A stretch of 64,000 nt of DNA from Actinobaculum sp. oral taxon 183 str. F0552 (GCF_000466165.1 NZ_KE951472.1:18005-82004), one strand, 5' to 3'. Counted from the first letter of the stretch, positions 36,009 through 44,758 are shown. The notes: generated from the sequence alone by a model not told the origin. Numbers and translations: made by a program.

Positions 36009-36817
36009 TGGTTTCCCGGAAGAAGTGGGCGATCGGCGGGGTGGCCGTATTGACGCCCCTCATCGTGTGGACGGGGGCGATGGTCGCCCTGCCGATGCTG
36101 GGCAAGGCCGCCTTCGACAGCGGAAGCTCTAGCTCGGTGACTCGCTACCAGTGGGCCGTCGACATCACCCCCGGCTTCCTGGAAGGCTGGCAGGCTCCCT
36201 ACAACCTCGGGACGGCGCAGCTGGCGCACGACAGGCGGGACGCGGGGGTGGCCAACCTGGAACTCGCCCTCCGGCGGGTCCGCAGAGCCGAGCGCACTCA
36301 GGGCCAGATCGCGAACACCGAAGGCCCCGAGTGCAAGGTGCGCGCCAACCTCTCCCTCGGATACGAGGCGCAGGGCAAAGCCGCCGGCAAATCCGGCGCC
36401 AAGCGGTTGCAGAAGGCGATCGACACTATCCAGCCGTGCACATCCTCTAAGAAGAACAAAGACGAGCAGGAGCGCCAGAAGAAGGAGAAGAAAGAAGCGG
36501 AGACTCCGAATCCGAACCCCAGCCCCTCGCCGAACCCCAGTCCGTCGCCCAACCCGAACCCGTCGCCCAACCCGAACCCGTCGCCCAATCAGAATCCCTC
36601 TTCGAGCCCCAATCAGAATCCTACGTCTTCGCCGGACCCGAACCAGAGTCCTTCACCCGGCCCGGTATCGCCGAACGGGGATCCCTCCCCCACGCCCTCG
36701 TCATTTCCGGGTGAGAGCCCCGATGGCAGGGAGAGGGAACTCCGCTCGAAAGACAGCGAGAAGAACGAAAAGAACCCACGATACGGCGACCAGAGGAACG
36801 GCGAACCCAACTGGTGA
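36008..36817 (+). CDS. BatB/TPR-type protein with Pro/Asn/Ser repeat tail
   Basis: A 269-residue protein. An N-terminal membrane anchor (GGVAVLTPLIVWTGAMVALP) is followed by a TPR-like helical region (GWQAPYNLGTAQLAHDRRDA, VRANLSLGYEAQGKAAGKSG), a Lys/Glu-rich charged stretch, and then a low-complexity tail of NPNPSPSP-type repeats from about 163 to 235, ending in a charged segment. The start is ATG 36008, six bases after GAGGGG, sharing one base with the previous stop. It is the last gene of the MoxR operon. The tail may span peptidoglycan. Confidence 0.8.
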   Translation: MVSRKKWAIGGVAVLTPLIVWTGAMVALPMLGKAAFDSGSSSSVTRYQWAVDITPGFLEGWQAPYNLGTAQLAHDRRDAGVANLELALRRVRRAERTQGQIANTEGPECKVRANLSLGYEAQGKAAGKSGAKRLQKAIDTIQPCTSSKKNKDEQERQKKEKKEAETPNPNPSPSPNPSPSPNPNPSPNPNPSPNQNPSSSPNQNPTSSPDPNQSPSPGPVSPNGDPSPTPSSFPGESPDGRERELRSKDSEKNEKNPRYGDQRNGEPNW

Positions 36818-36865
36818 GACGACGAGTCGGCGCGATCGCGTTTCGCCGTGCGACGGTCGAACCGA

Positions 36866-37453
36866 CTACGCGCCGACCGAGCGCAGGATGAACCGTTCGG
36901 TCGCCGTGAAGAAGGCGGTACGCTCCGGCTCCTCTCGGGGTATGCGCCGGCCGCTCAGCGCACCGTGGATGAGTTGGACGGTCACGTCTAGATCCTGACC
37001 CGGTATCGCCCCCGCTTCCACGCATTCGGCGAGTATCCGGCGCAGGACGTTTCCCGTGGCTTCGACGTGCTGGCGGAGGGCCAGCGCCGTCTCCCGGGAG
37101 ATCAGCTCGCGTAGCGGGGCGCCCGGCGACATGAGGTAACCGCGTTTGGCCCCCAGTTGTTCGCGGACGTAGATGCGCAGCTTCTCCACCGGCGTCTGCG
37201 CTTCGTCGAGCTTCCGGGTGAGCCGGTCGAGGTAATTGCCCATCTCGTACTCCACGTATCCCAGAAGGAGCTTCTCCTTATCGGGGAAGTAGTAGTAGAC
37301 CGAGGCCCTGCTGATGCCCGCTTCAGCCGCCAAAGTCGCCATGTTGATCGCGTCGAAGCCCTTGGTCTCCATAAGCCGGGAGAAAGCCTCGAAGAGCATG
37401 GCGTGCATCTTGCGGCGGTGCTCGGCGCGATGGCTTCCGGGATTCTTCGGCAT
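36866..37453 (-). CDS. TetR family transcriptional regulator
   Basis: A 195-residue TetR protein with HTH MATLAAEAGISRASVYYYFP and DKEKLLLGYVEYEM, then a C-terminal TetR_C domain. The frame is open upstream to 37825, but the start is ATG 37453: TATCCT ends six bases before it, and the extension has no family match. The upstream Nudix gene ends at 37498 on the same strand. No target can be assigned; the MoxR operon ends 49 bases away on the other strand. Confidence 0.85.
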   Translation of the reverse strand: MPKNPGSHRAEHRRKMHAMLFEAFSRLMETKGFDAINMATLAAEAGISRASVYYYFPDKEKLLLGYVEYEMGNYLDRLTRKLDEAQTPVEKLRIYVREQLGAKRGYLMSPGAPLRELISRETALALRQHVEATGNVLRRILAECVEAGAIPGQDLDVTVQLIHGALSGRRIPREEPERTAFFTATERFILRSVGA

Positions 37454-37459
37454 GCCCCA

Positions 37460-37465
37460 AGGATA
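37460..37465 (-). promoter_or_regulatory. -10 box of the TetR gene (leaderless)
   Basis: TATCCT on the minus strand, six bases before ATG 37453. Confidence 0.5.
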
Positions 37466-37497
37466 CGATCCGGGGCTGATACCGCGCTGGGCGTCGC

Positions 37498-37959
37498 CTA
37501 TTCGATGCCGATGGCTCCTGTGGGCGAGACCGCTTCGGCCAGGTGCCTCAGGATCGGGACGTCGCCGTCCAGCCAGTCGACGCCGCCGAGTTCGTCGAGC
37601 CCGAGCCAGCGCAGGCGCCGGTGGCTCGGACCGCATTGCGGCTCTCCCATCGGCCGGGCCAGCCACAGGCGCATGTCCATGCCGTTGGGCAGCCTCCAGT
37701 CGCCTCGAGCCGAACGCAGCCGCCGACCGATCGCGATGCCGATGCCCAGCTCCTCGCGGATCTCCCTCCGCAGTGCGTCTTCGGGCTCCTCGCCGTCCTC
37801 GACCTTCCCGCCGGGGAACTCCCATCTGCCGGCGAGGGAAGCCGGATACGAACGCTGCGCGGCCAGAACCATTGGGGCCCTCGCAGCGAAGGGCGTCCGC
37901 CCGGCGGGTTCACGGTGCGCGGCCGGAACGCCCCGGACGATCGCCGCGGCGACGATCAT
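37498..37959 (-). CDS. mutT: Nudix hydrolase, MutT-like
   Basis: A 153-residue Nudix hydrolase that probably sanitises oxidised nucleotides (8-oxo-dGTP). The Nudix box reads GKVEDGEEPEDALRREIREE followed by LGI, and agrees with GX5EX7REUXEEXGU. GRWEFPGG precedes it, typical of MutT. The start is ATG 37959, overlapping the upstream stop (ATGA), rather than a longer frame to 38088. It is coupled to the membrane protein gene before it. Confidence 0.88.
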   Translation of the reverse strand: MIVAAAIVRGVPAAHREPAGRTPFAARAPMVLAAQRSYPASLAGRWEFPGGKVEDGEEPEDALRREIREELGIGIAIGRRLRSARGDWRLPNGMDMRLWLARPMGEPQCGPSHRRLRWLGLDELGGVDWLDGDVPILRHLAEAVSPTGAIGIE

Positions 37960-38456
37960 CGCCCATCCGGGCTGCCTTGCCCGCCTGGTTCGCTCCGCCC
38001 GTCCGGTTCGGTTTGCGAGCGCCCCCGCTGGGAGTCGGAAGCGGACCCCTTCCCGGGCCGTCCCCGCTCCGACCCCCGCCGGCGCCACGCGGCCTTCTGC
38101 CGTTCGATTTCGCGGCGGGCGCCGATGACGAAGACCACCTGGCAGACGGCGATGCAGCCCAGGCAGGCGTACAGGGCGATGCCGCCGCTGCCGTAAGTCC
38201 GTGCGATCGCGGCATAGGCGATGAGCGCCGCGACTGACAGGAAGAGCGGAGTGTAGGAGCGGAGGGGAAGGCGAGGAGAGAAGCGATCGGCCGACTGCCC
38301 GCCGGCGGCCGTTCCTCCGGCCGCCGCCGAGCGCGACGCCTTGCTCCCCGGAGGGCGCCTGTCCGTGCCCTTACGGCGAGGAGCCGATCCGCCGCGTCGG
38401 GGGCTCTCTCCGGAACGCTGAAACTCCGACGCCGGGTCATTGTCCTTCGCTGACAT
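37956..38456 (-). CDS. hypothetical two-TM membrane protein
   Basis: A 166-residue protein: a basic, Ser/Gly/Arg-rich N-terminal ~75 residues, two adjacent transmembrane helices (PLFLSVAALIAYAAIAR, IALYACLGCIAVCQVVFVIG), then a basic C-terminus. No known family recognised. The start ATG 38456 has AAAGGCGG upstream; a start at 38504 is possible. It overlaps mutT by four bases, so the two are translated together. Confidence 0.65.
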   Translation of the reverse strand: MSAKDNDPASEFQRSGESPRRGGSAPRRKGTDRRPPGSKASRSAAAGGTAAGGQSADRFSPRLPLRSYTPLFLSVAALIAYAAIARTYGSGGIALYACLGCIAVCQVVFVIGARREIERQKAAWRRRGSERGRPGKGSASDSQRGRSQTEPDGRSEPGGQGSPDGR

Positions 38457-38547
38457 CCAGCCGCCTTTCACCCGATTCGCTCCCGACTCGCCGAGTTGCC
38501 CCATCGGCGGCGAGCTTGGAGCCGACTGAACGCCTGGGCCGACTCAG

Positions 38548-38618
38548 AGCGGGCGACGGGAGTCGAACCCGCCTCTGAAGCTTGGGAAGCTTCCATTCTA
38601 CCGATGAACTACGCCCGC
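38548..38618 (-). tRNA. tRNA-Gly (CCC)
   Basis: A 71-base cloverleaf on the minus strand. The acceptor stem GCGGGCG pairs with CGCCCGC. The anticodon stem-loop is GAAGC-TTCCCAA-GCTTC, giving anticodon CCC, which reads GGG. The T-arm is GCGGG-TTCGACT-CCCGT. The discriminator is U, and no CCA is encoded. Confidence 0.93.
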
Positions 38619-38809
38619 GTGACGCAGCCCCGATCATATCAGACCCCCCGCAGCGCTTCCACGCCGGGCCCGTTCGCAGGCGAAGCCATCCGACGAAGCC
38701 GCCGCGGGGTCCGACCGGTTCCCGGAGCGAAGCGGGGGGCGGTGCGCCGCGGTGCGGCCCGCTTCCCCGCGACGACCGTCGAAAAGCCGATCGGAGAGCC
38801 GACATTCGG

Positions 38810-38815
38810 TAGGCT
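38810..38815 (+). promoter_or_regulatory. -10 box of dcd (leaderless)
   Basis: TAGGCT, six bases before GTG 38822. The GGAGG between them is too close to act as a normal ribosome site. Confidence 0.5.
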
Positions 38816-38821
38816 GGAGGC

Positions 38822-39418
38822 GTGCTTCTGTCCGACTCAGACATCCGCTCGTACGTCGCCTCCGGCCGCGTCCGCCTGAAGCCGTGGGACCCGGAGATGG
38901 TCCAGCCCTCCTCCGTGGACATCCACCTCGACCGCTTCTTCCGGCTCTTCGACAACCACAAGTACCCCGTGGTCGACCCGGCCGCCGACCAGCCCGAGTT
39001 GACCCGGCTCATCGAGGTGTCCGCCGACGGCGAGTTCGTCCTCCATCCCGGAGAGTTCGTGTTAGGGGCCACCTATGAGCGGGTGACGCTGGCAGACGAC
39101 GTGGCGGCCCGGCTCGAGGGGAAGTCCAGCCTGGGCCGCCTGGGCCTGCTGACGCATTCGACGGCGGGCTTCATCGACCCCGGATTCTCCGGGCATGTGA
39201 CGCTCGAACTGTCCAACACGGCGACGCTGCCGATCAAACTCTATCCGGGCATGAAAGTGGGGCAGCTGTGCTTCTTCCAACTGTCCTCTCCGGCCGAGCG
39301 CCCTTACGGGGCGGGGGCCATGGGCTCGCGCTACCAGGGCCAGCGCGGGCCCACCGCTTCGCGTTCCCACCTGAACTTCCATCGGATCGACGTCGCGCAC
39401 GACGGACGGGCCGAGTGA
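38822..39418 (+). CDS. dcd: dCTP deaminase
   Basis: A 198-residue trimeric enzyme of the dUTPase fold that makes dUTP (or dUMP if bifunctional) from dCTP for thymidylate synthesis. Motifs: MLLSDSDIR at the start, [38 protein letters not shown] (active-site Arg and Ser), [15 protein letters not shown] with the catalytic Glu, and [14 protein letters not shown]. The length is normal. It starts at GTG 38822 in leaderless style. The bifunctional deaminase/diphosphatase type of actinobacteria is possible; the sequence alone does not decide. Confidence 0.95.
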   Translation: MLLSDSDIRSYVASGRVRLKPWDPEMVQPSSVDIHLDRFFRLFDNHKYPVVDPAADQPELTRLIEVSADGEFVLHPGEFVLGATYERVTLADDVAARLEGKSSLGRLGLLTHSTAGFIDPGFSGHVTLELSNTATLPIKLYPGMKVGQLCFFQLSSPAERPYGAGAMGSRYQGQRGPTASRSHLNFHRIDVAHDGRAE

Positions 39419-39497
39419 GACGGCGCCCCAGACGCACGGTGTGGTGCGGATCGAACGGGCACGCCATAATGGAAGCAGCCGTTAGAAGGGAGCCCCA

Positions 39498-39767
39498 GTG
39501 GACATTGGCTGGAAGATCGTCAGCGCCGGTGCTGGCATCGTCTCGGGCATCATCGCCAACAAGGTCGTCGACGTCGTGTGGAAGGGCATCGCCGGCAGAA
39601 CCCGTCCTGAGGCCGACGACCTCTCAGAGCCGCTTCGCGACGCGCTCGTGTTCGGAATCGTCTCGTCGGCGGTCGGAGCGGTGGTCAGCGAACTGGTCGT
39701 GCGCAGGGCGGCGAAATGGTACGGGTTCGAATCGGTGGCCCGCCGCCCAGCCCCCGCAGCCGGATAG
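39498..39767 (+). CDS. DUF4235 domain protein
   Basis: An 89-residue small membrane protein of the actinobacterial DUF4235 family. The family pattern is IGWKIVSAGAGIVSGIIANK followed by VWKGIAG, then a second hydrophobic helix (ALVFGIVSSAVGAVVSELV) and RRAAKWYG. Two membrane helices; function unknown. It starts at GTG 39498 with GAAGGGAG a few bases upstream. Confidence 0.9.
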   Translation: MDIGWKIVSAGAGIVSGIIANKVVDVVWKGIAGRTRPEADDLSEPLRDALVFGIVSSAVGAVVSELVVRRAAKWYGFESVARRPAPAAG

Positions 39768-39891
39768 TTCCGCGCCCCGGAATCTACCGGAATCTAGGCG
39801 GTGGCCGTCCTCACAGAAGCCCGCATGCGGAGCCCTCGCCTGCCGGAGTGCGGCCGGCGGACAGCGGCCCGCTGCGTTAGGATGGGTCGGC

Positions 39892-39975
39892 GACAGGGGA
39901 GCGCCATCCGGGCGCTGAGAGTGCGAAAGCAGACCCTCGAACCTGCTCCGGTTAGCACCGGCGAAGGAAGTCGGG
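39892..39975 (+). promoter_or_regulatory. TPP riboswitch (THI element)
   Basis: The conserved cores are in order: GGGGAGC, then GCTGAGAGTGCG, GCAGACCCTCGAACCTG, CTCCGGTTAGCACCGG and CGAAGGAAGTC. These form the three-way junction that binds thiamine pyrophosphate. It precedes a thiamine importer operon, so high TPP should switch off thiBPQ. Confidence 0.95.
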
Positions 39976-39981
39976 ACTCTC

Positions 39982-40016
39982 CCCGCCCGTCGGGGCGGGC
40001 CCTCCTGAAAAGGAGG
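39982..40016 (+). promoter_or_regulatory. riboswitch expression platform with SD-sequestering hairpin
   Basis: Two hairpins follow the aptamer. CCCGCCC (39982-39988) pairs with 39993-39999. CCTCCT (40001-40006) pairs with the AGGAGG Shine-Dalgarno (40011-40016) over a GAAA tetraloop. The second hides the ribosome site of thiB, which lies nine bases before ATG 40026. There is no U-run, so translational control is favoured over termination. Confidence 0.8.
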
Positions 40017-40025
40017 AATCACGCT

Positions 40026-41174
40026 ATGTCACGCAGAACAACGGCGTGGAACGACACGGAAGCGCGCAACGGCGCGAAGAAGCCGCGGGCGGCCTCGTCC
40101 GCGCCCAGGTCCGGCGGTCCGGCCGCCGGCGCACAGACGTCCGCTCCGGGCAGGGGCATCCGCCGCATCGTCGCGGCCATGGGCGTCGCATCCCTCGGCC
40201 TCATCGGCTGCTCGGGGAATCACGCGCAGGACTCGTCGGCGAAGAAGACGGTCACCGTCCTCACCCACGACGCGTTCAACCTGCCCAAGGACGCCATACG
40301 GAGATTCGAGACGACCACCGGATACAAGCTCAAGACGATCTCGTCGGGCGAAGCGGGCGTGGCGAACCAACTTGTGCTGACGAAGAAACACCCGAAATAC
40401 GACGCCGTCTACGGGATCGACACCTACTCCGCCGGCCTGGCGGACAGAGAAGGCGTCATCGATTCGTACACGTCGTCCAAACTCCCCGAGTCGGGCAAGC
40501 GGTACGTCATCGGCGGCCTCAACCCGATCGACCAGGGCGACGTCTGCGTCAACACCGACCACGCCTGGTTCAAGAAGAAGTCGGTCCCCGAGCCCACCAG
40601 CCTCGACGACCTCGCTAAGCCCGAATACGCAAAGCTCCTGGTAGTCTCCAACCCGACGACCTCCTCGCCTGGCCTCGCCTTCTTAGCGGGCGTCGAGAAG
40701 GCGAAAGGCCGGAAGGGCGCCGACGCCTACTGGAAAGCCCTCCTGGCGGGCGGCACCAAAGTGGCCAAGAGCTGGTCGGAGGCCTACAACTCGGATTTCT
40801 CCGCCGGAGAGGGCAAGGGGCAGTACCCCCTCGTGCTCTCTTACGGGAGTTCGCCCGCCGAGACGAAGGGGGCGACCGGCTCCGTCGACTCGACCTGCGT
40901 CCGCCAGGTCGAGTACGCAGGCGTCGTCAAGGGCGGCGGAAATCAGAAGGGCGCCAGGGCGTTCGTCGACTACATGCTGTCCGACTCCGTCCAGGCCGCC
41001 ATCCCCGGATCGATGTACATGTTCCCCATCAACACGGCCGTCGCCCTCCCCGAGAAGTGGAAGGCCTACGCGAGACTCGCCGACGAACCCATCCTGCCCG
41101 ACGCGGCCGACGTGACGAAGAACCGGGAGGAATGGCTCAAATCTTGGACGTCGATCTACGAGTCCGCCAAGTAG
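40026..41174 (+). CDS. thiB: thiamine ABC transporter substrate-binding lipoprotein
   Basis: A 382-residue periplasmic-binding-like lipoprotein (ThiB/TbpA family). A long basic N-region is followed by the lipobox LGLIGC with Cys62 and a Ser/Gly-rich spacer. The mature part begins TVTVLTHDAFNLP, and the closing region has YMFPINTAVALPEKW, as in thiamine-binding proteins. The start is fixed by AGGAGG at 40011; the 60-residue N-terminus before the lipobox is unusually long. It is the first gene of the TPP-controlled thiBPQ operon and should capture thiamine or TPP at the cell surface. Confidence 0.93.
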   Translation: MSRRTTAWNDTEARNGAKKPRAASSAPRSGGPAAGAQTSAPGRGIRRIVAAMGVASLGLIGCSGNHAQDSSAKKTVTVLTHDAFNLPKDAIRRFETTTGYKLKTISSGEAGVANQLVLTKKHPKYDAVYGIDTYSAGLADREGVIDSYTSSKLPESGKRYVIGGLNPIDQGDVCVNTDHAWFKKKSVPEPTSLDDLAKPEYAKLLVVSNPTTSSPGLAFLAGVEKAKGRKGADAYWKALLAGGTKVAKSWSEAYNSDFSAGEGKGQYPLVLSYGSSPAETKGATGSVDSTCVRQVEYAGVVKGGGNQKGARAFVDYMLSDSVQAAIPGSMYMFPINTAVALPEKWKAYARLADEPILPDAADVTKNREEWLKSWTSIYESAK

Positions 41175-41181
41175 CCGCGTC

Positions 41182-42858
41182 TTGAGCCGGTCGCACACCC
41201 GCACCCGACGCCTGGCCTTCGCCCTGGCGATCGGGTTGCCCTTGGCCGCGCTGGTCGTCTTCTTCGCCTGGCCCGTGGCGGCCATGCTCGCGCGAGGGCT
41301 CGGCCCCGAGGCGCTCGGCCTGCTCGGGGCCGAGCGGACGCGGCGGCTCCTGGGCACGACCGTGCAGCTGGCGGCGGCCGGAACGATCGGCTCGGTTCTC
41401 CTCGGCGTCCCGGGGGCATACGTCCTGTACGCGTGCCGCTTCCCGGGGCGCCGAGCCCTGCGGGCCATCGCCACGATCCCCTTCGTGCTTCCGACCGTCG
41501 TGGTCGGCGTGGCCTTCCGGTCGCTTCTGGGACGCGACGGCGCCTACTCCTTCCTCGGCCTCGACCAGACCACGACGGCGATCGTCGCGGCCATGGTCTT
41601 CTTCAACTTCTCCGTGGTCGTCCGGACGGTCGGGACCATGTGGGCCGGCCTGGACCCCCGGACGGCCGACGCCGCCCGCATGCTCGGCGCAGGGCCCGTC
41701 CGGGTCTTCCGCACGGTGACGCTTTCCGCGCTGCGGGGGGCGGTGGCCTCCAGCGCCTGCGTCGTCTTCCTCTTCTGCTCGACGGCCTACGGCATCGTGG
41801 TGACCCTCGGCGGCACGTCGACGCTCGAAAGCGAGATAGCCGTCCAGACGTTCCAGCTCAACCTCAACGCCGCCGCCGCATTCTCGCTCGTCCAATTCGC
41901 CCTCGTCGCCCTGACCCTGACGATCTCCTCCCGCGCTTCCCGGGCCACCGCCGTGGCCATGCGGCCGAGCGCCGAGCACCGCCTGAGGATCTCCGACCTG
42001 CCGTCCGCCGCCCTCACCTTCGCGGTCGTATTCGGGTTGATCGTCGCCCCCATGGCCTCCCTGGCCGTGCGCTCCTTCCGGCAGGACGGCCAATGGACGC
42101 TGGCGAACTACCGCCTTCTGGCCACGCCGGGCAAGGGGGCCGCCGGAGGGATCACCGTCGTCGAAGCCCTGGAGCACTCTCTGAGGGCCGCGGCCATCGC
42201 CACCGCCATCGCGCTCGCGATCGGCGTCCCCCTCGCCTTCGCGCTGTCGCAGCCGACCGGCCCCGCCCGCGCCCGGCGGCCCCCGGAAGGGACGGGGGCG
42301 AAGCGCCGCCGCGTCCCGAGAGGCCGCAGTCCGGAGTCGGCCGCCCTGCGCGCGATCGAAAGCTTCGCCATGGCGCCGCTGGGGGTCTCGGCCGTGACCG
42401 TCGGCTTCGGCTTCATCATCAGCCTCCAGGGGCCGCCGCTGTACATGGGGGACGAGCTCATCCCCATCGCGCAGGCGATCATCGCCATGCCGATGGTTCT
42501 GCGCGCGCTCCTGCCGATCATGCGGGCCATCGATCCGCGTCTGCGCGACGCCGCCGCCATGCTCGGAGCCTCCCCGGCGCGGACTCTGGCGACGGTCGAC
42601 GCGCCCATCATGTTCCGCGGCCTGGGCTTGGCCGTCGGCTTCGCCTTCGCCATGTCCCTCGGCGAATTCGGGGCCTCGAGCTTCCTCGCCTCGGACGACA
42701 ACGGCACCCTCCCCGTGCTCGTCTCGCGCCTCCTGGCACGCCCGGGAGGCGGCAACTACGGGATGGCGATGGCCGCAAGCGTCATCCTCGGCCTCGCCAC
42801 GGCCCTCGTCATGACCCTGAGCGAACACACGAGAGAGAGGAACCATGTCCCTGCTTGA
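41182..42858 (+). CDS. thiP: thiamine ABC transporter permease
   Basis: A 558-residue permease with about twelve transmembrane helices in two homologous halves, each with an EAA-like loop (ADAARMLGAGPVRVFRTVTL; RDAAAMLGASPARTLATVDA), the fused form seen in ThiP. A charged 40-residue loop (RARRPPEGTGAKRRRVPRGR) lies between TM helices in the second half. It starts at TTG 41182, seven bases after the thiB stop. It overlaps thiQ by 14 bases. Together with ThiB and ThiQ it forms the thiamine importer. Confidence 0.92.
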   Translation: MSRSHTRTRRLAFALAIGLPLAALVVFFAWPVAAMLARGLGPEALGLLGAERTRRLLGTTVQLAAAGTIGSVLLGVPGAYVLYACRFPGRRALRAIATIPFVLPTVVVGVAFRSLLGRDGAYSFLGLDQTTTAIVAAMVFFNFSVVVRTVGTMWAGLDPRTADAARMLGAGPVRVFRTVTLSALRGAVASSACVVFLFCSTAYGIVVTLGGTSTLESEIAVQTFQLNLNAAAAFSLVQFALVALTLTISSRASRATAVAMRPSAEHRLRISDLPSAALTFAVVFGLIVAPMASLAVRSFRQDGQWTLANYRLLATPGKGAAGGITVVEALEHSLRAAAIATAIALAIGVPLAFALSQPTGPARARRPPEGTGAKRRRVPRGRSPESAALRAIESFAMAPLGVSAVTVGFGFIISLQGPPLYMGDELIPIAQAIIAMPMVLRALLPIMRAIDPRLRDAAAMLGASPARTLATVDAPIMFRGLGLAVGFAFAMSLGEFGASSFLASDDNGTLPVLVSRLLARPGGGNYGMAMAASVILGLATALVMTLSEHTRERNHVPA

Positions 42859-43666
42859 CGTCGAGAACCTGAGCGTGACCTACCCGGACGGATTCGTCGC
42901 CATCCACGCCGCCAGCCTCACGCTTGACGAGGGCCGCATCGTCGCACTCGTGGGCGCATCCGGCTCCGGGAAGTCCAGCCTCCTGCGCGGCATCGCGGGC
43001 CTGGAGGCGACGACGGGCGCGGTCAGGATCCGAGGGGCGGACGTCACCGGCCTGCCGGCCCACAAGCGCGACTGCGGCATGGTCTTCCAAAGCGGCCTGC
43101 TCTTCCCGCATCGCGACGTCGCGCGCAATGTCGCGTACGGCTTGGAGGGCCGCTCCGGAAGAGCCGGGAGCGCCACCGGACCCGGCTCTCCCAGCACGGC
43201 CCTCGGAACGGCCGGCGATCCCGAGCCCGCCGCTGAATCCGGCGGTTTCGGCGAAGCGGGGGAACCCGGCGGATCCGACCGCTTCGGGGAGCGGGGGCGC
43301 GGCATCCGGCTGCGGCTTTCGGCCAGGCGCCGCGACAGGAGGAGACGGGTGGCCGAGCTCTTGACCCTCGTCGGGCTCGAAGGCTTCGAACGCAGGGACG
43401 TGGCCACGCTTTCGGGAGGGCAGGCCCAGCGTGTCGCCCTCGCCCGCGCCCTCGCCCGCAGACCGTCCCTCATGCTCCTCGACGAACCGCTGTCCGCCCT
43501 GGACCCGGATTTGCGTGCCGGCCTCTCCCGCGAACTCCGCCGCATCCTCACCGAGACGGGGACCGGCGCCGTCTACGTCACCCACGATCGGGCCGAGGCG
43601 GACGTCGTGGCCGACGGGGTCGCCGTCGTGGAGGACGGGCGCTTGACGGCGCCCCGGACGCCTTGA
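42845..43666 (+). CDS. thiQ: thiamine ABC transporter ATP-binding protein with inserted linker
   Basis: A 273-residue ABC ATPase: Walker A ALVGASGSGKSSLL (about 35), Q-loop MVFQSGLLFPHRD (about 78), signature TLSGGQAQRVALARAL (about 198), Walker B LMLLDEPLSALDPD, H-loop VTHDRAEAD. A ~70-residue Gly/Ala/Pro/Arg-rich insertion lies between the Q-loop and the signature (about 100-175), where ThiQ and other ATPases have a compact helical domain. GAGAGGA precedes the ATG closely. It is the last gene of the riboswitch operon. Confidence 0.9.
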   Translation: MSLLDVENLSVTYPDGFVAIHAASLTLDEGRIVALVGASGSGKSSLLRGIAGLEATTGAVRIRGADVTGLPAHKRDCGMVFQSGLLFPHRDVARNVAYGLEGRSGRAGSATGPGSPSTALGTAGDPEPAAESGGFGEAGEPGGSDRFGERGRGIRLRLSARRRDRRRRVAELLTLVGLEGFERRDVATLSGGQAQRVALARALARRPSLMLLDEPLSALDPDLRAGLSRELRRILTETGTGAVYVTHDRAEADVVADGVAVVEDGRLTAPRTP

Positions 43667-43811
43667 CGATGCCGCGGACGGCCCGACGGCGCCCTGAGGA
43701 TGCCAGCCGCGGACGGGACGCCGTGACGTCGCCGGATCCGCCGTCGCGCTGTGCGGCTACGCCGCCCGGCGGACGCGAGGATGCCGCCTAGTGGAAACGC
43801 CCAACGTCCCA

Positions 43812-43817
43812 TAGAGT
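43812..43817 (+). promoter_or_regulatory. -10 box of the GNAT gene (leaderless)
   Basis: TAGAGT, six bases before ATG 43824. Confidence 0.5.
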
Positions 43818-43823
43818 GTGAGC

Positions 43824-44753
43824 ATGCCGATTGTCGAGATCTCGGCCTCAGACGTGAACGCCTGGGTGCCATGCGCAGTGGAGCACATGGTCTCCGTGAG
43901 ACTGCGCTCGGGCGCGCTGTCGCCCACAAGGGCTCGCGCTTTCGTTGCTTCCACGACGGCGAGGTTCCGGGTCGGCGTTCCCGCCGACTCGAGGGTGTTC
44001 ACGTGCCCGGACTCCGGCGACTGGCTGTGGATCCGCACCGGGAGGGAACCCGAGATCGAAGACGTCCGCGTGACGAGGGACCGCTCCGCCTGGGCCGACC
44101 TCGTCTTCGCCGTCTCACAGGGCCAGCCTGTGGCGATGACGGCCTATCCCGGCGAAGGGAGCCTGGCCGGGCTTCCCCACCGGGACATCTCGCAGTCGAT
44201 GAAGATCGCCATCTCCGATCTCCGGCTTCCCCGCAATTACGACGACATTCATGTCCGACCCATGAGCGCCGTCGAACTCGACGTGTTCCTCGCCGCGACC
44301 GCGGAATCCTCCGACAGGCACCTAGCCGCGGCCTCCGGGCCCTGCTGCTGCCGGGACTCGTGGAATGTCATGGCGCGCGCCAAATCACGCCTGACCGACG
44401 GCGTGGCCACGCCCGGACACGCCCTTCTGTCGATATGCGTCGATTCGACGACCATCGGCGGCATCTGGGCCGAGATCGACGGCAAGCATGCCCGGATCTG
44501 GAACCTCTACGTGTATTCGGGATACAGGGGACACGGCCATTCCCGTGCGGCGCTTCTGGCGACGGCGGAAGGGTTGAAGAGGGAAGGCGTGAAGTACATG
44601 AACGTCACGGTGATCGCGCCGAACAAGGCTGCGATCGCGATCTACGAATCGGTGGGATTCGCCGTGACCGAGCGGCACGTGGTCCTCCAGCCGCCCGCCG
44701 TCGGCGGCATAGACCGGCCTGCGCTCGATCGGACCGGCCGCATGCGGGCCTGA
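43824..44753 (+). CDS. GNAT family N-acetyltransferase
   Basis: A 309-residue protein whose C-terminal ~150 residues are a GNAT fold. The acetyl-CoA loop is YVYSGYRGHGHSRAALLATA (about 228-250), preceded by IGGIWAEID and followed by the typical NKAAIAIYESVGFAVTERHV. The N-terminal half is a separate domain, perhaps a degenerate second GNAT or a ligand domain. A GTG at 43818 could also start translation; the -10 box favours ATG 43824. A Cys cluster (GPCCCRDSW) sits in the middle. The substrate is unknown. Confidence 0.85.
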   Translation: MPIVEISASDVNAWVPCAVEHMVSVRLRSGALSPTRARAFVASTTARFRVGVPADSRVFTCPDSGDWLWIRTGREPEIEDVRVTRDRSAWADLVFAVSQGQPVAMTAYPGEGSLAGLPHRDISQSMKIAISDLRLPRNYDDIHVRPMSAVELDVFLAATAESSDRHLAAASGPCCCRDSWNVMARAKSRLTDGVATPGHALLSICVDSTTIGGIWAEIDGKHARIWNLYVYSGYRGHGHSRAALLATAEGLKREGVKYMNVTVIAPNKAAIAIYESVGFAVTERHVVLQPPAVGGIDRPALDRTGRMRA

Positions 44754-44758
44754 CACGG

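Noticed and set aside
36500..36680. Repeated NPSP-type codons as a tandem DNA repeat or CRISPR-like array
   Set aside because: The repeats are in frame in the TPR protein's tail with irregular unit lengths. No CRISPR array was seen anywhere.
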